A stretch of DNA of 64,000 nucleotides from Cubamyces lactineus (GCA_022376465.1 JACDTU010000007.1:682001-746000), one strand, 5' to 3'; positions 46,101-58,149 are shown, numbered from the stretch's first letter. Made by a program: numbers and translations. Notes: generated from the letters alone by a model not told the origin.

Positions 46101-47328
46101 AAGAAACGCAAGCCAACGTATGCGCCGAGATAGGGCCATGGCGAAACCTTCGAGCCTTCTTCGAAAACACGCACAAGCTGCGCGAAAACGAGAGGAACAA
46201 GGAAGTTCACGACTCGTCCCACCACCATGATCAAGAAACATAGGAACTGGTAGTGCGCGCGTATCAGCGTTATTCAGTCACGCGACCAACATCGTGTTTC
46301 ACGCACCGCAAGAAATTGGAGCGCAAAGCTCTTCGATGGCCACAGATAAGGCGAAATGTGCTTGATCCGCGCGAAGATCTCGCGCCACGACGGATCGAGG
46401 GCAATGTCCTCCTTCACCTCCTACGACATTGTGATCGGAATGCGTGTTAGTGCCTTCCGATCTGCGTTAGAGCGACACGAGTGTTCTCACCTGAGCTTTC
46501 GGCGGGGGCAGCCGTACGGTCGAGGGAGCCGGAGTATGCGTGCGTGTTGTTGGCCCGGAGCTCTGTCCCACGGAACGACCACTGCGGAAAGTACCGTACT
46601 TGCTAGCCTCTGCCGAGAGAGGCGAGAGACCGGCAGAAGGTGCGGCAGCATCCTGCGCAGGGAGCAACAGGCTAGTGTCCGTAGGAGTCTCTTCGTCTGC
46701 CGTTTCAACCGGCACGTAGGAAACGCGGGGGAAGAGCAGTGCGAAGAAGAGAGGAATGAGGAGCAAAACGCGAAAAGCCGGGAAAGCAAGGTGCAGGAGA
46801 TAGATGGTAGTAAAGGGACCTAGTTATGAAAGTCAATCGTCTCCGGGTTCATCTGCAAGAAATGTGATAGGACGTACGGGTGATTGCCAGGGTCAAGAGC
46901 ACGACCTGAGCAATATCTAACGCCAGAGAGAAGAAAACGGCGTGCTTGAGCCTGGTCAGCGACCAGACGTCAACGCCGTGCACATCCTTCCAACCACCCA
47001 GCGCGGCAAGGCCGGCGAATGCGGCGAGACCGACGACCGCGTTGACTTCGAGTCCGGTGAGGGCAGGCCAGGTTTTGCGAATGACAGCCCAAACGACAAA
47101 AGTGAGGCCGTCGAGGAGGTAGGTGAGACCTGCAAGAGAAAGGAAAGCGTAGATGAGGGCACGACGATGGGTACGAGTAGCGACGACGACGGCGGTGATA
47201 GGAGAGGGAGATGTCTGCGGCGCAGGAGGGCGCACGAAGATGAGCGAGAGGGTGGCGAGGAAGACGATGGTGGGAGAGAGCACGCGGAGGATGAAGAGCG
47301 GCGAGAGAGCCGCTAGCGGAGGTGCCAT
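43105..47328 (-). CDS. HMT1: HMT1/ABCB6-like ABC half-transporter
   Basis: More than ten exons, start at 47328, stop at 43105, about 1,000 residues. S. pombe Hmt1 moves glutathione- and phytochelatin-metal complexes into the vacuole; animal ABCB6 is the relative. An N-terminal extension with about five hydrophobic spans ([55 protein letters not shown] and others) is typical of this branch. The six-span ABC domain follows, including the TM2-loop [20 protein letters not shown] and [20 protein letters not shown]. The nucleotide-binding domain has Walker [11 protein letters not shown]-loop PQDPVLF, signature [16 protein letters not shown], Walker B ILLLDEAT, then SALD after an intron, and H-loop IAHRLS. 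An unusual C-terminal tail of about 270 residues is rich in Ala/Glu/Ser with repeated AFPSSDD-like units and a Lys-rich end. A longer start at 47499 is less likely (poly-Thr leader). Confidence 0.88.
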
Positions 47329-48144
47329 GATGGTCGTCGCCGCCGCCGTCGCTGAGCTCGACGTCGTGGTGGTCGTGGTCGTGGTCGTGGTCGTGAAGAA
47401 AGAGGGAAAAGGACGGCGGCGCGCTTGAAGAGGAGGAAGACAAGCGACGCCTCGTGTTGTGGCCAGGGATTCTTTTATTCTTATCGGGAAGATGTTCACC
47501 CAGACAGTTTAGCGGCCTCGCTTGGTGCTCCGGGTCGAACAAGCCGACGTCCTCGACGATGTGCTCAAGAGCAAAGAGAGATGGTGATTGGGCTCGCCTC
47601 ACGCGTTTTGATCCTCCTCCCCGCCGAGCATGATGTCAGATAAGCATTCATCCGCGTTTCTTTCGCTCAGACTGCTGAACGCGTCTCTCTCGGCCGCGAT
47701 GCAGTCTCGTTCCATTGTACATACATCTTCCAAGAAACCTACGACGCGAAAAACGAGAAAAACAGACGCACTACAAGCGCTATGGAAAGGGCGGAAGGCG
47801 GTACTGCGACTGGACGGACCAGGCACGTCATCGGCATCACTGACGGCGCGCTCGAGGTCAACAAAGTCCGGAGCGCCGGCTGAGCTCTCCTTCACATCTC
47901 TCGTTCAGCTTGGCTCAGGACCTGTGGCGCACCTCAAAATTTCAAGCATACATAGACCTATCTCGAAATCCAACTCAGGCTGCGGTCTTTGACCAGACTA
48001 TCAGACTATATGCGCCTCGTTGAGGACTGCGTGAACGTGGCCGGCATGAATAGGAGGAACAATAACTAGATAGGGCCAAAGAGGCGGCAACAACATCGAG
48101 GTAAGAGTAGCAACATCATTCGCAGTGAGGAGAGCCATCACTGA
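47329..48144. promoter_or_regulatory. Promoter region of the ABC transporter
   Basis: About 800 bases. A (GGTCGT)n hexamer microsatellite at about 47363-47396 lies 35-70 bases before the chosen ATG and is probably in the 5' UTR. No other feature was recognised. Confidence 0.4.
47363..47396. repeat. (GGTCGT)n hexamer microsatellite
   Basis: Tandem ggtcgt units on the + strand, for example ggtcgtggtcgtggtcgtgg. In the reading frame of the downstream gene it would encode poly-Thr, which is a reason to place it outside the coding region. Confidence 0.8.
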
Positions 48145-48912
48145 CTATATCTCAGTCTTCACTGGAATACCCCACAAGGACCCACTATAGTCACTGCCCG
48201 AAGCCTCGAAATCGAGCGCGTTTTGGCCTTCTTCGTACCAACTATCCATCGCAAAGGAGGACGAGGAAGTGGCATCGGATAGGTAAGCTCCTGCCCTTGG
48301 CTCCTTGGTCGAAGCGTCTGCATATCCAGGGTCGTCCTCAACATACCACGGCAAGGAGACTGCACGGCTCGCCATATCGTCCATGATATAGAGGGTATGG
48401 TCCGATTCTGCGTAATCCGCGAGGAAATCCTCCTTTTCCACAGAAGTCGCGTCGTCCCACCCCGATGCCACAATTCCGCCCTCAGACGAGCCAGAAGGAC
48501 CCGCCTCCGACTGAGCGTCGCTCTGCGGAACCGACTCCTCCCGGCTCTGCTCTAGCTGAGCGACTTTGCGTCTCGTCGTCTTTGCCTTGATCTTAGCGGC
48601 CTTTGCCTCGAGCTTCCTCTTCTCGCGTTCGGCCTTGGGCACGGGCTGGTACTTATACCCGGGGTACAGTCGCGCGTGCTCCTCCTTTGCGGCCTCGGCT
48701 CTGCGCTCGAACTCCGCGCGGACTTCGCGCGGCTCACTCGCCCACATAGGGCTAATGAGCCGCGACGCCTCGGACTGCACGAGCATCACGCCTTCGGGCA
48801 TCGTCCGGAGGAGCTCCTTCACCTTCTCGGCGCGATAGATGAGCCACGCGTTCGGCGGCCGGGGTGGTCGTTGCGCAGCCTTACTCGACTTTCCTGCGAT
48901 GGTGGGTGCCAT
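48145..48912 (-). CDS. HMG-box transcription factor A (MATA_HMG type)
   Basis: Single-exon, 255 residues, start MAPTIAGKSSKAAQ at 48912. The HMG box lies at about residues 14-90: RPPRPPNAWLIYRAEKVKEL, SEASRLISPMWASEPREVRA and EHARLYPGYKYQPVPK. The PPRPPNAWLIYR start and YPGYKY end define the sequence-specific MATA/SOX-like class of fungi, not the non-specific HMGB class. A basic stretch KREKRKLEAKAAKIKAKTTRR-like follows as a likely nuclear signal. The C-terminal half is acidic and Ser-rich (DSWYEEGQNALDFEASGSD) and could activate transcription. Members of this class control mating, sexual development or hyphal differentiation; the target here is unknown. There is no homeodomain or pheromone gene nearby, so no mating-type role is implied. 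Confidence 0.88.
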   Translation of the reverse strand: MAPTIAGKSSKAAQRPPRPPNAWLIYRAEKVKELLRTMPEGVMLVQSEASRLISPMWASEPREVRAEFERRAEAAKEEHARLYPGYKYQPVPKAEREKRKLEAKAAKIKAKTTRRKVAQLEQSREESVPQSDAQSEAGPSGSSEGGIVASGWDDATSVEKEDFLADYAESDHTLYIMDDMASRAVSLPWYVEDDPGYADASTKEPRAGAYLSDATSSSSFAMDSWYEEGQNALDFEASGSDYSGSLWGIPVKTEI

Positions 48913-50149
48913 ATCAGCCAGTGATCGTGGCGAGTGTGGGTATTCGGTGAGACGGGGTATATGGGTGGTTATAAGAGAGGTTGGTTGGTGATGGGGTTGG
49001 TGTCGCACACGGATTGTCGCGGAGGGCTAAAGTCGAGGATAAGCAATATCCAAGGAAGAGAGACGGGCCAGAGCATTCGTTTCCAGATGCAGTGGCCCGG
49101 CCCCTCGAATATATGGCCTGGGGACCCCCGCGCTTTGAGCTTGGACGCATTGCCGTCGGACGCTTTGTGCTGTGGCTGGTGCGGCTGCGGGCATCTGTGA
49201 AGCACAACCTGCAGCGGGCGTCGAGATTTGCAGACAGCTAGTTGTATATCCACGGCATCCCTGCCCGCTCCCTATGAATTGACGTTGCACGGTCCCTACC
49301 TGTCGACACAAGACGTTATTGAGTTGGAGGTCAAAACCCGATTATGGGCCATAGAACTGCAATCTCAGATTCGGCGCTAGCACCAGCGTGATCATCCCGA
49401 GTCTATACGTAGGGACAACTTATTACATGTGTTCCCCGACCAGTATTCAGCTGTCCCCAAATCAAGGATAAGCCAACTGCTGATAGGCTATAGACAGCGT
49501 AACAGAGCATCGCCCACGGGGCAATGCTGTCGCCGAGCAATGGTTTGATCTTAGACACATGCACACTCACCCATGCCTGGTAGGTTCACACAGAAGTTCG
49601 CCATCCTGCAGAGGGCGCGGTCAGCATGTACTTCGAGCATGTATGCCAAGTTATACGGTCAGCAAACGTCCGAACGGAGCCCTGCTCAATCATCGTGTCC
49701 ACGACAGATACCGTGCTGCTATCGGTTCCACCTGGCGCAGCGCCTCAGCGCGAGAATGCCGGGCCCGTGCTTGTTGTGCCTGGACATGTTGTGAGAAAGT
49801 GAGCAAAGGCGAAGAGCTGGACGACTCGGAGTTGTCTATGTCGGTGATGATATGCAAAAAGAAGCGTCTAAGACAATTGACCTAGGGTCCTGAGCTTGGT
49901 CGTCAAAGGTTCAACCGTACCCATCCGGCTCCCAATACCAATGCTACCAGAAATCCGGCTTCATGAGTGTAAGACGATATACGAGCATCGAAACCATGCT
50001 TCCTGTCACCGCAATCCCACACGCTCAGATCATCTTGTAGAAATACAAGTAGCTTCGCCACAAGCACAGAAACGAGGTATAACCACAACAGACTAGCATA
50101 TGTATCATACAACAGACCAGATAGGGATATGCAGTGAATGGATCCTTCT
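48913..50149. other. Intergenic region upstream of HMG factor A
   Basis: About 1.2 kb between the HMG start and the MCM2 3' end. No frame with family features. It is unusually long for this part of the window, as expected for the promoter of a regulatory gene. Confidence 0.4.
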
Positions 50150-53100
50150 TTACTCTTCATCGCCGCGCCTGAACGTTTTCTCGATCACGCCATCCTTCAG
50201 CTTATAGCCATTGGCCGCGAAGAGTTTCGAGCGTAGGAAGGGCGCGGTATCATAGATGTCGTGTTCCTTGGCCTGCAATGACGTCTCAACTATGAGCGCG
50301 AGAAGAGACGGGCAACAAAAGGGGATCACACACCCGTTCGTCGAGCTCCGCCACCTTGACAGTGACGGAGTCTGGCTGCGAGTGCTTCTGCAGCTGATAG
50401 TACCGCGCCTTCTCCTTGACGATCTGCCCGAGGAGGAACGCGAGCAATTCTTCGTGGTCACGAGCCTGGGTGAGGTATTTGCGGAAGCCCTATTGCCGAA
50501 TAGGTGAGTGGGTGCCTCTCTAATAGGCGCATCGTCAGCCAGACTCACCCGCTCGAGCGTCTTCTTGATCGACATCTTCTGTGCGCTGACGAAGCTGCCG
50601 ATGGTGACCGAGATAGCGAGGTCGATATCGTCTGCGCGCACGTATTCTCGCAGTGCCATCTTTGCGCTCGCTTCCGCCATACGGATCATACTTTCCAGGT
50701 GACGGATGGTAATCGGGTACGAGCCTGTCGCGAGCGATTCACGACGTAGATCGGAGAACAGCTTCGACAGCTTTTCCTGATCGAGGTCATACAACTTGGG
50801 CCGCACTTTCTCCTTCGCATACATGATGTACTTGCGGAGGAGATCTTGGGGAATGATCTACGCCGAGAATCAGCAAGGGGTGTCGCGGGGAAGCACGGCT
50901 CGCCTACATCTGCGTCCAGAGTCGTCCCAACTTCCATCTCGTCCTTCTCCGGCTCGAACTTGGGATGACTGCGCAGGTGGCTGCCGACGACGAAGCGCGC
51001 CAGCAGTTCGTCTTGCACAGGGTCCACGGTATCCTTGACCACGCATAGGACGTCGAAACGTGATAGAATGGGTTCCGTCAGCTCGACGTTTTGCTGGAAC
51101 GGAATAGTCGGATTGTATCTCCCGCGAATAGGGTTGGCCGCAGCGATGATGGCGCACCGTGCCTGGAGGGTAGTGACAATACCGGCCTTGGAGATAGAGA
51201 TAGACTGCTGCTCCATAGCTTCGTGAATGGACGTTCGGTCCGCATCATTCATCTTGTCGAACTCGTCGATGAGACAAGTGCCCTTGTCGGCGAGTACGAG
51301 GGCACCCCCTTCCAGGGTCCACTCACGAGTGATAGGGTCTTTGCGCACGCTGGCCGTGAGACCGACAGCCGACGCACCCTGACCAGTCGCGAAAACAGAG
51401 CGGTGCGCAGTCTTTTCGACGTACTTCAGGAACTGCGATTTTGCCGTTCCGGGGTCGCCCAGGAGGAGGACGTTGATATCGCCACGGATCCGGTGCTTTC
51501 GGTTGATGTCCTTCGGGACACCACCGAATAGTGATAGAGCGATAGCGGTCTTGATATCCTCATGTCCGTAGATAGAGGGTGCAATAGACTTAATGATACG
51601 CTTGCGTATCCGTTCATCACGTGCCAGTGCTCGGATCTCCCTCTCGTCCTCCTCAGTCAGGCGGAATGCAGCGAACTGGTCTTCCTTCTTGTTGATATGA
51701 TTTGCTTCCAAGACGGTAGAGAAGACGGGGAATCCGTTTTTGGAGTTGAGAGCGGCATCGAAGTTATTGCGGTAGATTCCAGTAATTTCCTTCGTAACAT
51801 TGTTAGTACGAGGGGGGAAGGGCTACGAGTGACTACTCACGATCTCCTCACCCGGTTTTGCTCTATCAATCAGATCCCAGAGAAGAATAACTTCACGATG
51901 ACGAGGGAGGCGACCGGGGGGAACAGATCCAGGAGACTCTTGTAGGGTCATCTTCTGGTAGTTCCTGTACACGGTCTACGTAGCCAGGTTCAGGAAGGAC
52001 CTCAAAATCATATCGGGATATCGCACCTGTTCCGAGTTGACCGCAAATGGTCCCTTGCCCTCACAATTCGGGCAGTAGCTGATCTTTACCTCACGGGTCG
52101 AATCCTGGTAAAAAGGGCCGAGTACAGCTCCACACTTTCTGCAGTCAAACTTGACGTATTTGAGCTGCGGGAAGACTCCCGTTCGTCGCGTTACGACGCC
52201 GGTAACCCGCACCAAGGTATTCAAATGTGAACGTCGGAGGTCGCGGAGAGAGGAAGCAAGGGGAAGGTCGGTGATGCGGACATGCACTTCAGAGTGAATA
52301 CGCTCGTAGGCTGGGTAGTAAAGAAGGATCGCGCTTAGGGCAACCTCGTCGAAGATTGCCAGCATTGCACTCGGACAGTTGGTGAGGAAATAAGCAAGAA
52401 TAGGCTTAGAGAGGGCGAGGTGGAGATATGATACCTCAAGCGATTCGGAGTTGTCTATCATCGGGCTTGAGTGTTTGCATCGCGTCGTACTGATATGTAG
52501 CACTCACTCTCTCCGAGGTGGCGGATACGTTGACCATACACCGAAGCACCATGCTCATCGACATATGTCATCAGGAACTGACGGAAGTGCCGAACGATAG
52601 ACCTTCTGACACGTTCGTTCGCAATCCACTCAGCGATTGACTTTGCCTTGATGTCACTAAGTTGCTCGAGTGGTAATTCCTAAAGAGAACCAAGTCAAAC
52701 CCATGCATATCGTCAGAGTTGAGGCTGCTCACGTCGTCAATGCCTTCCAGATCGTCCAAATCCTTCCTTTCATCATATTGTCTCCGGGTGCGCCTCTTCA
52801 TCCCCGCCAGAAGTCCTCCAGCAGCATCGTCATCTTCCATGTCATCACTTTGAAGGAAATCGGGCATGTGACTCCGTGCAGCAGCACGAGCACCCCGCCT
52901 CCCCCCTCTTTCAAGACGATCTCGGCGAGCCATGCTGGCTTCGGCAGCTCGCCTCTGAGCGGCTGTCAAGTCTTCGTACTCTTGCTCGTCGTCGATGTCT
53001 CGGTCAGAGTACCGGTCCAATATCTCGTTGGTGGCATAGTCACTTCGAAACGTGAGATTACAACGAAGTCAGCAGCAAGAGTAGATACGCACTCCTGAAA

Positions 53101-53382
53101 ATCATCCGCGAATAGATCCTCTCCATCCTCCGCGTCCTCAGCATCGTCGTCTATGTCCCTGACAGCGTCACGTTCGTCCAAGCTATCGTCTGTGTCTGAG
53201 AATGGAGCAGGGGGAGAGGATGGAGGAAGCGATGAGTCTTCGTCGCGCTCCGCGCGTGCAGGACCGGCTGGCGACGATCCGCGCGGAGGAGTGACTGAGC
53301 GACGGCGCTTTGCACCACGAGGGGTCTATGAGCGCACGATTAGAGTAATCCTACGCGAGTTACATCGAGAACATACCGCCAT
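50150..53382 (-). CDS. MCM2: DNA replication licensing helicase MCM2
   Basis: About nine exons, start at 53382, stop TAA at 50150-50152. The first exon is only ATG GCG plus a GTATGT donor; the second begins [19 protein letters not shown]2 is one of six subunits of the replicative CMG helicase. The long acidic N-terminus is specific to MCM2 and binds histones: [18 protein letters not shown], then [19 protein letters not shown]. The zinc finger is CRKCG and CPNCEG. AAA+ motifs: [19 protein letters not shown], Walker [13 protein letters not shown], Walker [13 protein letters not shown], sensor 1 [12 protein letters not shown] and the arginine finger LSRFDVL. The C-terminal end is [20 protein letters not shown] and FRRGDEE. 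All motifs are intact. Divergent with the gene at 53674 across 291 bases that hold a palindromic MCB site. Confidence 0.97.
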
Positions 53383-53673
53383 GATATCTACGAGGACGTG
53401 TAATAGACGAGGGACAGACGAGAAGAGGTGAGACAAGGTTTGCGCGACGCGTCGCGCTCATTAGAGGCGGAGTTGCAAATCGCCACAGTCGCGTCGCTTA
53501 GACGCCCAAGTTCAAGGCGCGTCGGTGGCTGAGACGAGGCTTGATCACTGTGGGCTTAGCCCAAGCTTAGCCACTGCACTGGATTGTCATCGTCCTCTTC
53601 GCTCGGATACCCTCCCCTACCATCCAACCTGCCTTCGCTGGCCTGCACATCTAGGACCTCATCTTGGCTGCCT
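53383..53673. promoter_or_regulatory. MCM2 / orphan bidirectional promoter
   Basis: The 291 bases between divergent ATGs at 53382 (-) and 53674 (+). A 16-bp palindrome with an MCB core lies at 53442-53457. No TATA box was seen on either strand. Confidence 0.6.
53442..53457. promoter_or_regulatory. Palindromic MCB site
   Basis: GCGCGACGCGTCGCGC is a perfect 16-bp palindrome centred on ACGCGT, the MluI cell-cycle box bound by MBF (Mbp1/Swi6 or Res/Cdc10). It sits about 60 bases before the MCM2 ATG. MCM genes are classical G1/S targets in yeasts; use of the site here is inferred. Confidence 0.6.
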
Positions 53674-56357
53674 ATGGCCGAACTCTCTACCTCGAGAATC
53701 AATCGTCAGCTGAGATCCCTGCGCGCAAAGTGTGCGGGTCTGAACGAACTGCAACGCCGGGCCCATGCATCCTCCAAGCCGGCTGTCTCGGTGACGTATG
53801 GTAGCTCGCGGACTGCTGCTCGGAGACCACAGGAAGAAGACGATGTTCCCCCTCTCGCCATCCTGCAATGTCTGGACAACTTCGGAATGAGGCTGCACCT
53901 TGACCGGGCCATCATCGAGAATATGCAACTCTCCAAGCGTATTTACGAGGTCCGGGACGCTTTTCGTAATATCGTACAAGCGGGTGCAGCTACCCCACCA
54001 AGCACCGAAGACAGCCACGAACGTCGCGTTCTGCCCTTGACGGCCATCTGCGCTAGGCTTGTCGGGGAGCACGTCCAATCCGAGGTCAGGGCCACTGCGG
54101 AGGAGGTGGCGGAAGAGCATGGACGTGAAGACGGACTGGCTGCACAAGTCATAGACGAGCTATACGAGCAATTGCCCACTCCTCATAGACAGTGAGTGCC
54201 AACGTAGTGCCTACGGCTATCGGTCTCCTCTGAACGGACGTTCTCTCCAATAGCCGAATGTTCGTCGCCCATGCACTAACTTACATTCTTGAAGAGTGCA
54301 CACACCACCCTACCCTTCTAAATGCACTTCTAGAGGTTTGCTTGTCTTATGCGCTGCTCCCAGAAGCCCAGACGGTTTTGTCCTATCTCTTTCGAGTGGC
54401 AGTACTTCCCCGCCCGCACTCTACGCACGTCTGCCCTATCACACATCCTGCCCACAAGAATTTTCTCAGTACGCTCAGAGAAACATGCACTACTTCCGCT
54501 ATCAACGACGCGACATTTACCCACATCCTTGTCGACATCCTAGCCGAGGCGATTCCGACGCGGTTGCATGCATGGACCTCGAAGGCTTTAACGCGGCTTG
54601 CGCGAGAGCTTCGCGAAAGAGATTTTTGCGGGTCCTTCGTGCCGCTCTGCTCAGGCCTCGCCTCCGTTCTAGCTGAAGATCGGCACAACGCAAAATCCAA
54701 GTCGAAGGCTAGCAAGGGCCTCGACGACGAGTTCGCTAGCTTGTATGCTGCTAGCCTGGAGCGGCTGGCTAAATGGACAAGCTCAATGCTTGACACGCTC
54801 CACACTTCCCCTGGAAGGCAAGAGGACTTCCGCGCCTGCGTAGACTTTCTTGTGAGCGTCGCCCCCAGCAGCCTACACATCGGGGACGATGTCGCTGCAT
54901 CTCCGCGGACTTGCCTAGCCGACGCCCTGGTATGCTTGGTCGCTCTATGTCTCTCTTCTCCCCACGCGATGTCACTCCATCAATCCGACCAAGTTGTCTT
55001 ACAGAACATACTACGGTCCGCGCGTATCAAGAACGCGTCATTTGACGGACTTGTATCGAAGATATTCCCTCTACCACATTTTGTGATGTTCGCTATGCCC
55101 CTCGCCGACCCCGAGGGCGACGACACTCCTACTCCGCCTCCCACCCCTCTCGATGTTCATGGCAACGGGCTTGAAGAACTCTCTGCTCTCGCCGCGCCCC
55201 TCCGAGTACACGGCTTGCTAAAGTGCGAAGCTGCGCTTTGGCTTGCTGCTCTTCAACACATAGAGGAACTCATTGCGGTGCCGACGGTAACCCAGAGTAT
55301 GACAACGCCAGGTCGCAAGCTCAACCAGAGTCAGCTGTACAATCTGCGCCTCGAACTCATGGACCGCGTCGAGGATGCCGAGCGTCGTTGCTTTGGCGGA
55401 GGTCTGGGAGATGGCATGGCAGGGTTGCAACCACCTGGCGGCGAGGGCGAGTGGGAGTGGGAAGAGATGGTCGGCACCTGGGTACTCAAGTCTCCCGCGC
55501 CCGCAGCTGCAAAGAAGAGTTCGAGCGGCTGTCACGCGCACAAGAGACGCAAGCTCGAGACTACAGTATCAGCCGGTCCGTCTCGTCCCTCCTCGCAAGC
55601 CACAGTCCGGGAGGCTGTAGCAACTGCACGGCCATCACAGAGTTCAAGCTCGCGGTACATATCTGCGTCCTCGGCCTCGTCACGGGACTCGTCAGCGTCG
55701 GCATGCCGCGCGCTGTCTTCTCGCTCTGAAGTTATTGCCAAGAAGAAAGGTACTTCTTCCTCGGGGTCCAGTCGAGCCCCTTCGCGAGCCGCGTCTTCGA
55801 AGGAGAACTTCGAGGTGGAGGAAGTCCATCCTACTCAGCTAGTCGCGCACACCACCAAGGCGAAGTCAACCGCCCCACCATTACGGCGCACATCTAACTT
55901 CGCGACCATCCTCGCGGACTCGCGAACAAACGTCATTTCACTTCGCGCAGAACGTGAGGCCGAGGCGAAGGCGCGCCAAGCCGCTGCTTCCGCCTCTCGG
56001 CGGCCACCTGCCAGACAGCGCGACCTGCCCATCTCGGCACCCCCGGCGCTCGCTCTCCCATCCCGGCGACAGTCGAACTTCGCTACGATCCTCGCGGATT
56101 CGCAAAAGAACGTGATCTCGCTGCGCGAGGAACGCGCACGCAAGGCACAAGAAACCCGGCGGCACAAGCGGCGTCTTTCCGAAGACACGATGTCAGACTC
56201 GGAAGACGAGCTTATGCTGAAACCTGCGGGAGTGCGCGAGGTCTATGCCCCGGAGCCGGACAGCAGCCCTGTGCGGGGCGGGGAAATGGCACATCCCTCA
56301 TCGGATGACGCGCTGAACCTGTTCGCTTATCCCTCCTCTCCCATTCGAAGACACTGA
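53674..56357 (+). CDS. Orphan 873-residue nuclear-type protein with duplicated SNFATILADS motif
   Basis: Two exons, 53674-54191 and 54254-56357 (GTGAGT...CAATAG), 873 residues. No family recognised. Residues 1-500 look globular and helical: STSRINRQLRSLRAKCAGL, LDNFGMRLHLDRAIIENMQL, TYILEECTHHPTLLNALLE, and further alpha-helical stretches, perhaps an armadillo-like array. The remainder is disordered, Ser-rich and basic (HKRRKLE; KKKGTSSSGSSR). A motif occurs twice near the end, SNFATILADSRTNVISLRAE and SNFATILADSQKNVISLREE, each after an RR[TQ]-type basic/Ser site. An acidic MSDSEDELML follows, and the tail is FAYPSSPIRRH with an SP site. The SP/RR sites and promoter shared with MCM2 suggest a cell-cycle-regulated nuclear role (inference). 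An ATG at 53584 is possible but adds a Ser-rich leader. Confidence 0.8.
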
Positions 56358-56996
56358 ACACCTCTTGCCTCGCGGAACAACGACTCTCTAGGACTATACA
56401 CGGCTTGTTCCATTCCTACCGATCTTTTCGCTAGCCTTCTATGATTGAACGCCAATCGCATGCTGCATTATACGTCGTCGCATCACACTACTCACATGTA
56501 TTCTACTCATTTATCGAGCCGAATTTACCATCACAATATCCTAGTGCACCGCTGGCTGCCTTGCACCTGATACGTACACCAACGAACGCCTACACTGCTC
56601 ACTGGCTTAGTGGCTTTCCGATGGGGCAAATTTCAAACAAAAGCGTCCAGCAAACGCGCACCGACTCCAGCGTAGTCCGTCTAACCCGACCACAAACGTG
56701 CGATAGTGACTTGGCCGATAAAGTCAATCAAACCCTTGGCCTCGCTGTCGACATGTTGATGGGAGCGTTCACCTTCACCACACCGTGAGGCCCGTCATCG
56801 GATGTCGTGGACGCCTTTACTGACAGCGCCACTGCGGCGCCGGCACTGATTGACATATCCCTAGGCAATTTCGCTAAGCTTACGCCTTACGGAGACATTG
56901 CGGCCGCCAGGACATAGCCGCTTGCATGCTGTACCAATACAGTGATATAAGGTCAGGCTTAGCACCACTTTGCTCGATGACCGATAGCCTGCTAAC
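56358..56996. other. Intergenic region
   Basis: About 640 bases between the orphan gene and the first DUF829 copy. No feature recognised. Confidence 0.4.
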
Positions 56997-58149
56997 ATGG
57001 GGCCTACTACCAAAGAACCAGTGTTCTCTACAGCGTCTGGCGTCAACGGCCAAGTGACGAAGCGGACTAATGCCTCGAGCCTACTTCAAGCATCGGAACC
57101 TACGTAAGATAATATGCTCGCTGGAGAATCACAACACACTAATGACCATGGTCCACTACCCCATAGACTTATCATAATCTTTGCATGGCGTATGTTACTA
57201 GCTCGCCTTGTAGCGCGCATATCAACTGGCAGAGAATGACACTGACTGACTCTGGTCGCATAGTCGGTGCAAAGGCACCTATCCTGCGGAAGTACTCCGA
57301 ATCGTACCGCAAGCTGTATCCGTCGAGTGCTCAACTTGTCCTCGACTCAGATCCTGTTCGTTTCTGGAAACCGGCATCTGTTCGGGTGAGTACTACGCTG
57401 ACTCCGGAGACAAGCCGTACGCGTATAGATGTATTTAATGAGATTTATCTCACGCAGGAACGTAGATTTGAGCTTACCGTCAGGTACCTTGAAGAACATA
57501 TCTCCCAGAGGCCGGACGGTCATCCACCGCGGATCTTACTGCATGTCATGTCAAACGGTGTGTGCTCCGACAACCTGTCGTTGCCTACTCCCCTCATATA
57601 CCTCACACAGGCGGAGTATGCTCTCTTGTGGACTTAGCATCGGCTATCCGCAAACGCGGCCTGCGAGCACCGAGCGGTATTCGATGTGCCATTGTCTTCG
57701 ATTCCGCGCCCGCCCCGGGTACCTTCCCCATCATGCACCGCGCGTTCACTGCCGGCACACGCAACCGTCTCATCAAGTACCTCGCAATAGCCTTCCTACT
57801 ATCGCCCATATACGCCTTCACGATGCTCATCGCAATCCTGTCTCGCAGTCCGCGGCCGATGCAGGGCGAGATGGCAGCGCTCAACAACCCTGGGCTGTTG
57901 CCTTGGACGTCAACGCGCACCCCACGGATGTACATATACTCTTCGGGTGACCGAATCGCGCCTGCACGAGCAGTCGAGGAACATGCTGAGAGGGCGAGAG
58001 CGGCCGGGTTTCCGGTACAGATGGTGCACTTCGGTCGTAGTGGGCACGTCGCGCATGCCCGCGACGATCCTGAAAAATACTGGGGATCTGTCAAAGCATT
58101 GTGGGAGAAAGCGAATATTCCGGCAGGTATCGAGCTGTGTCGCCTGTAG
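56997..58149 (+). CDS. TMEM53/DUF829-like protein, copy 1 (intact)
   Basis: Five exons: 56997-57103, 57167-57189, 57264-57385, 57458-57557 and 57611-58149, giving 296 residues. The family is an alpha/beta-hydrolase-fold group that includes the nuclear-envelope protein TMEM53 and bacterial PaxU. The first strand IIIFAW then LGAKAPILRKYSESYRKLYP matches the family's GWxGA...L.KY..YY block. PRILLHVMSNG then GVCSLVDLASAIRKRG replaces the usual nucleophile elbow HxFSNGG with MSNGG (the serine kept). FDSAPAPGTF is the conserved DSxP site. Late motifs are TPRMYIYSSGDRIAPARAVE and FGRSGHVAHARDDPEKYWGS, supplying Asp and His. A hydrophobic span (KYLAIAFLLSPIYAFTMLIA) could be a membrane segment. The splice after TGG C (gtatgtt) creates a 23-nt micro-exon. 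Substrate unknown. Confidence 0.85.

Noticed and set aside
47329..47499. Longer N-terminus for the ABC transporter from ATG 47499
   Set aside because: It would begin with a poly-Thr run encoded by a microsatellite; the Met at 47328 directly precedes the first membrane span.
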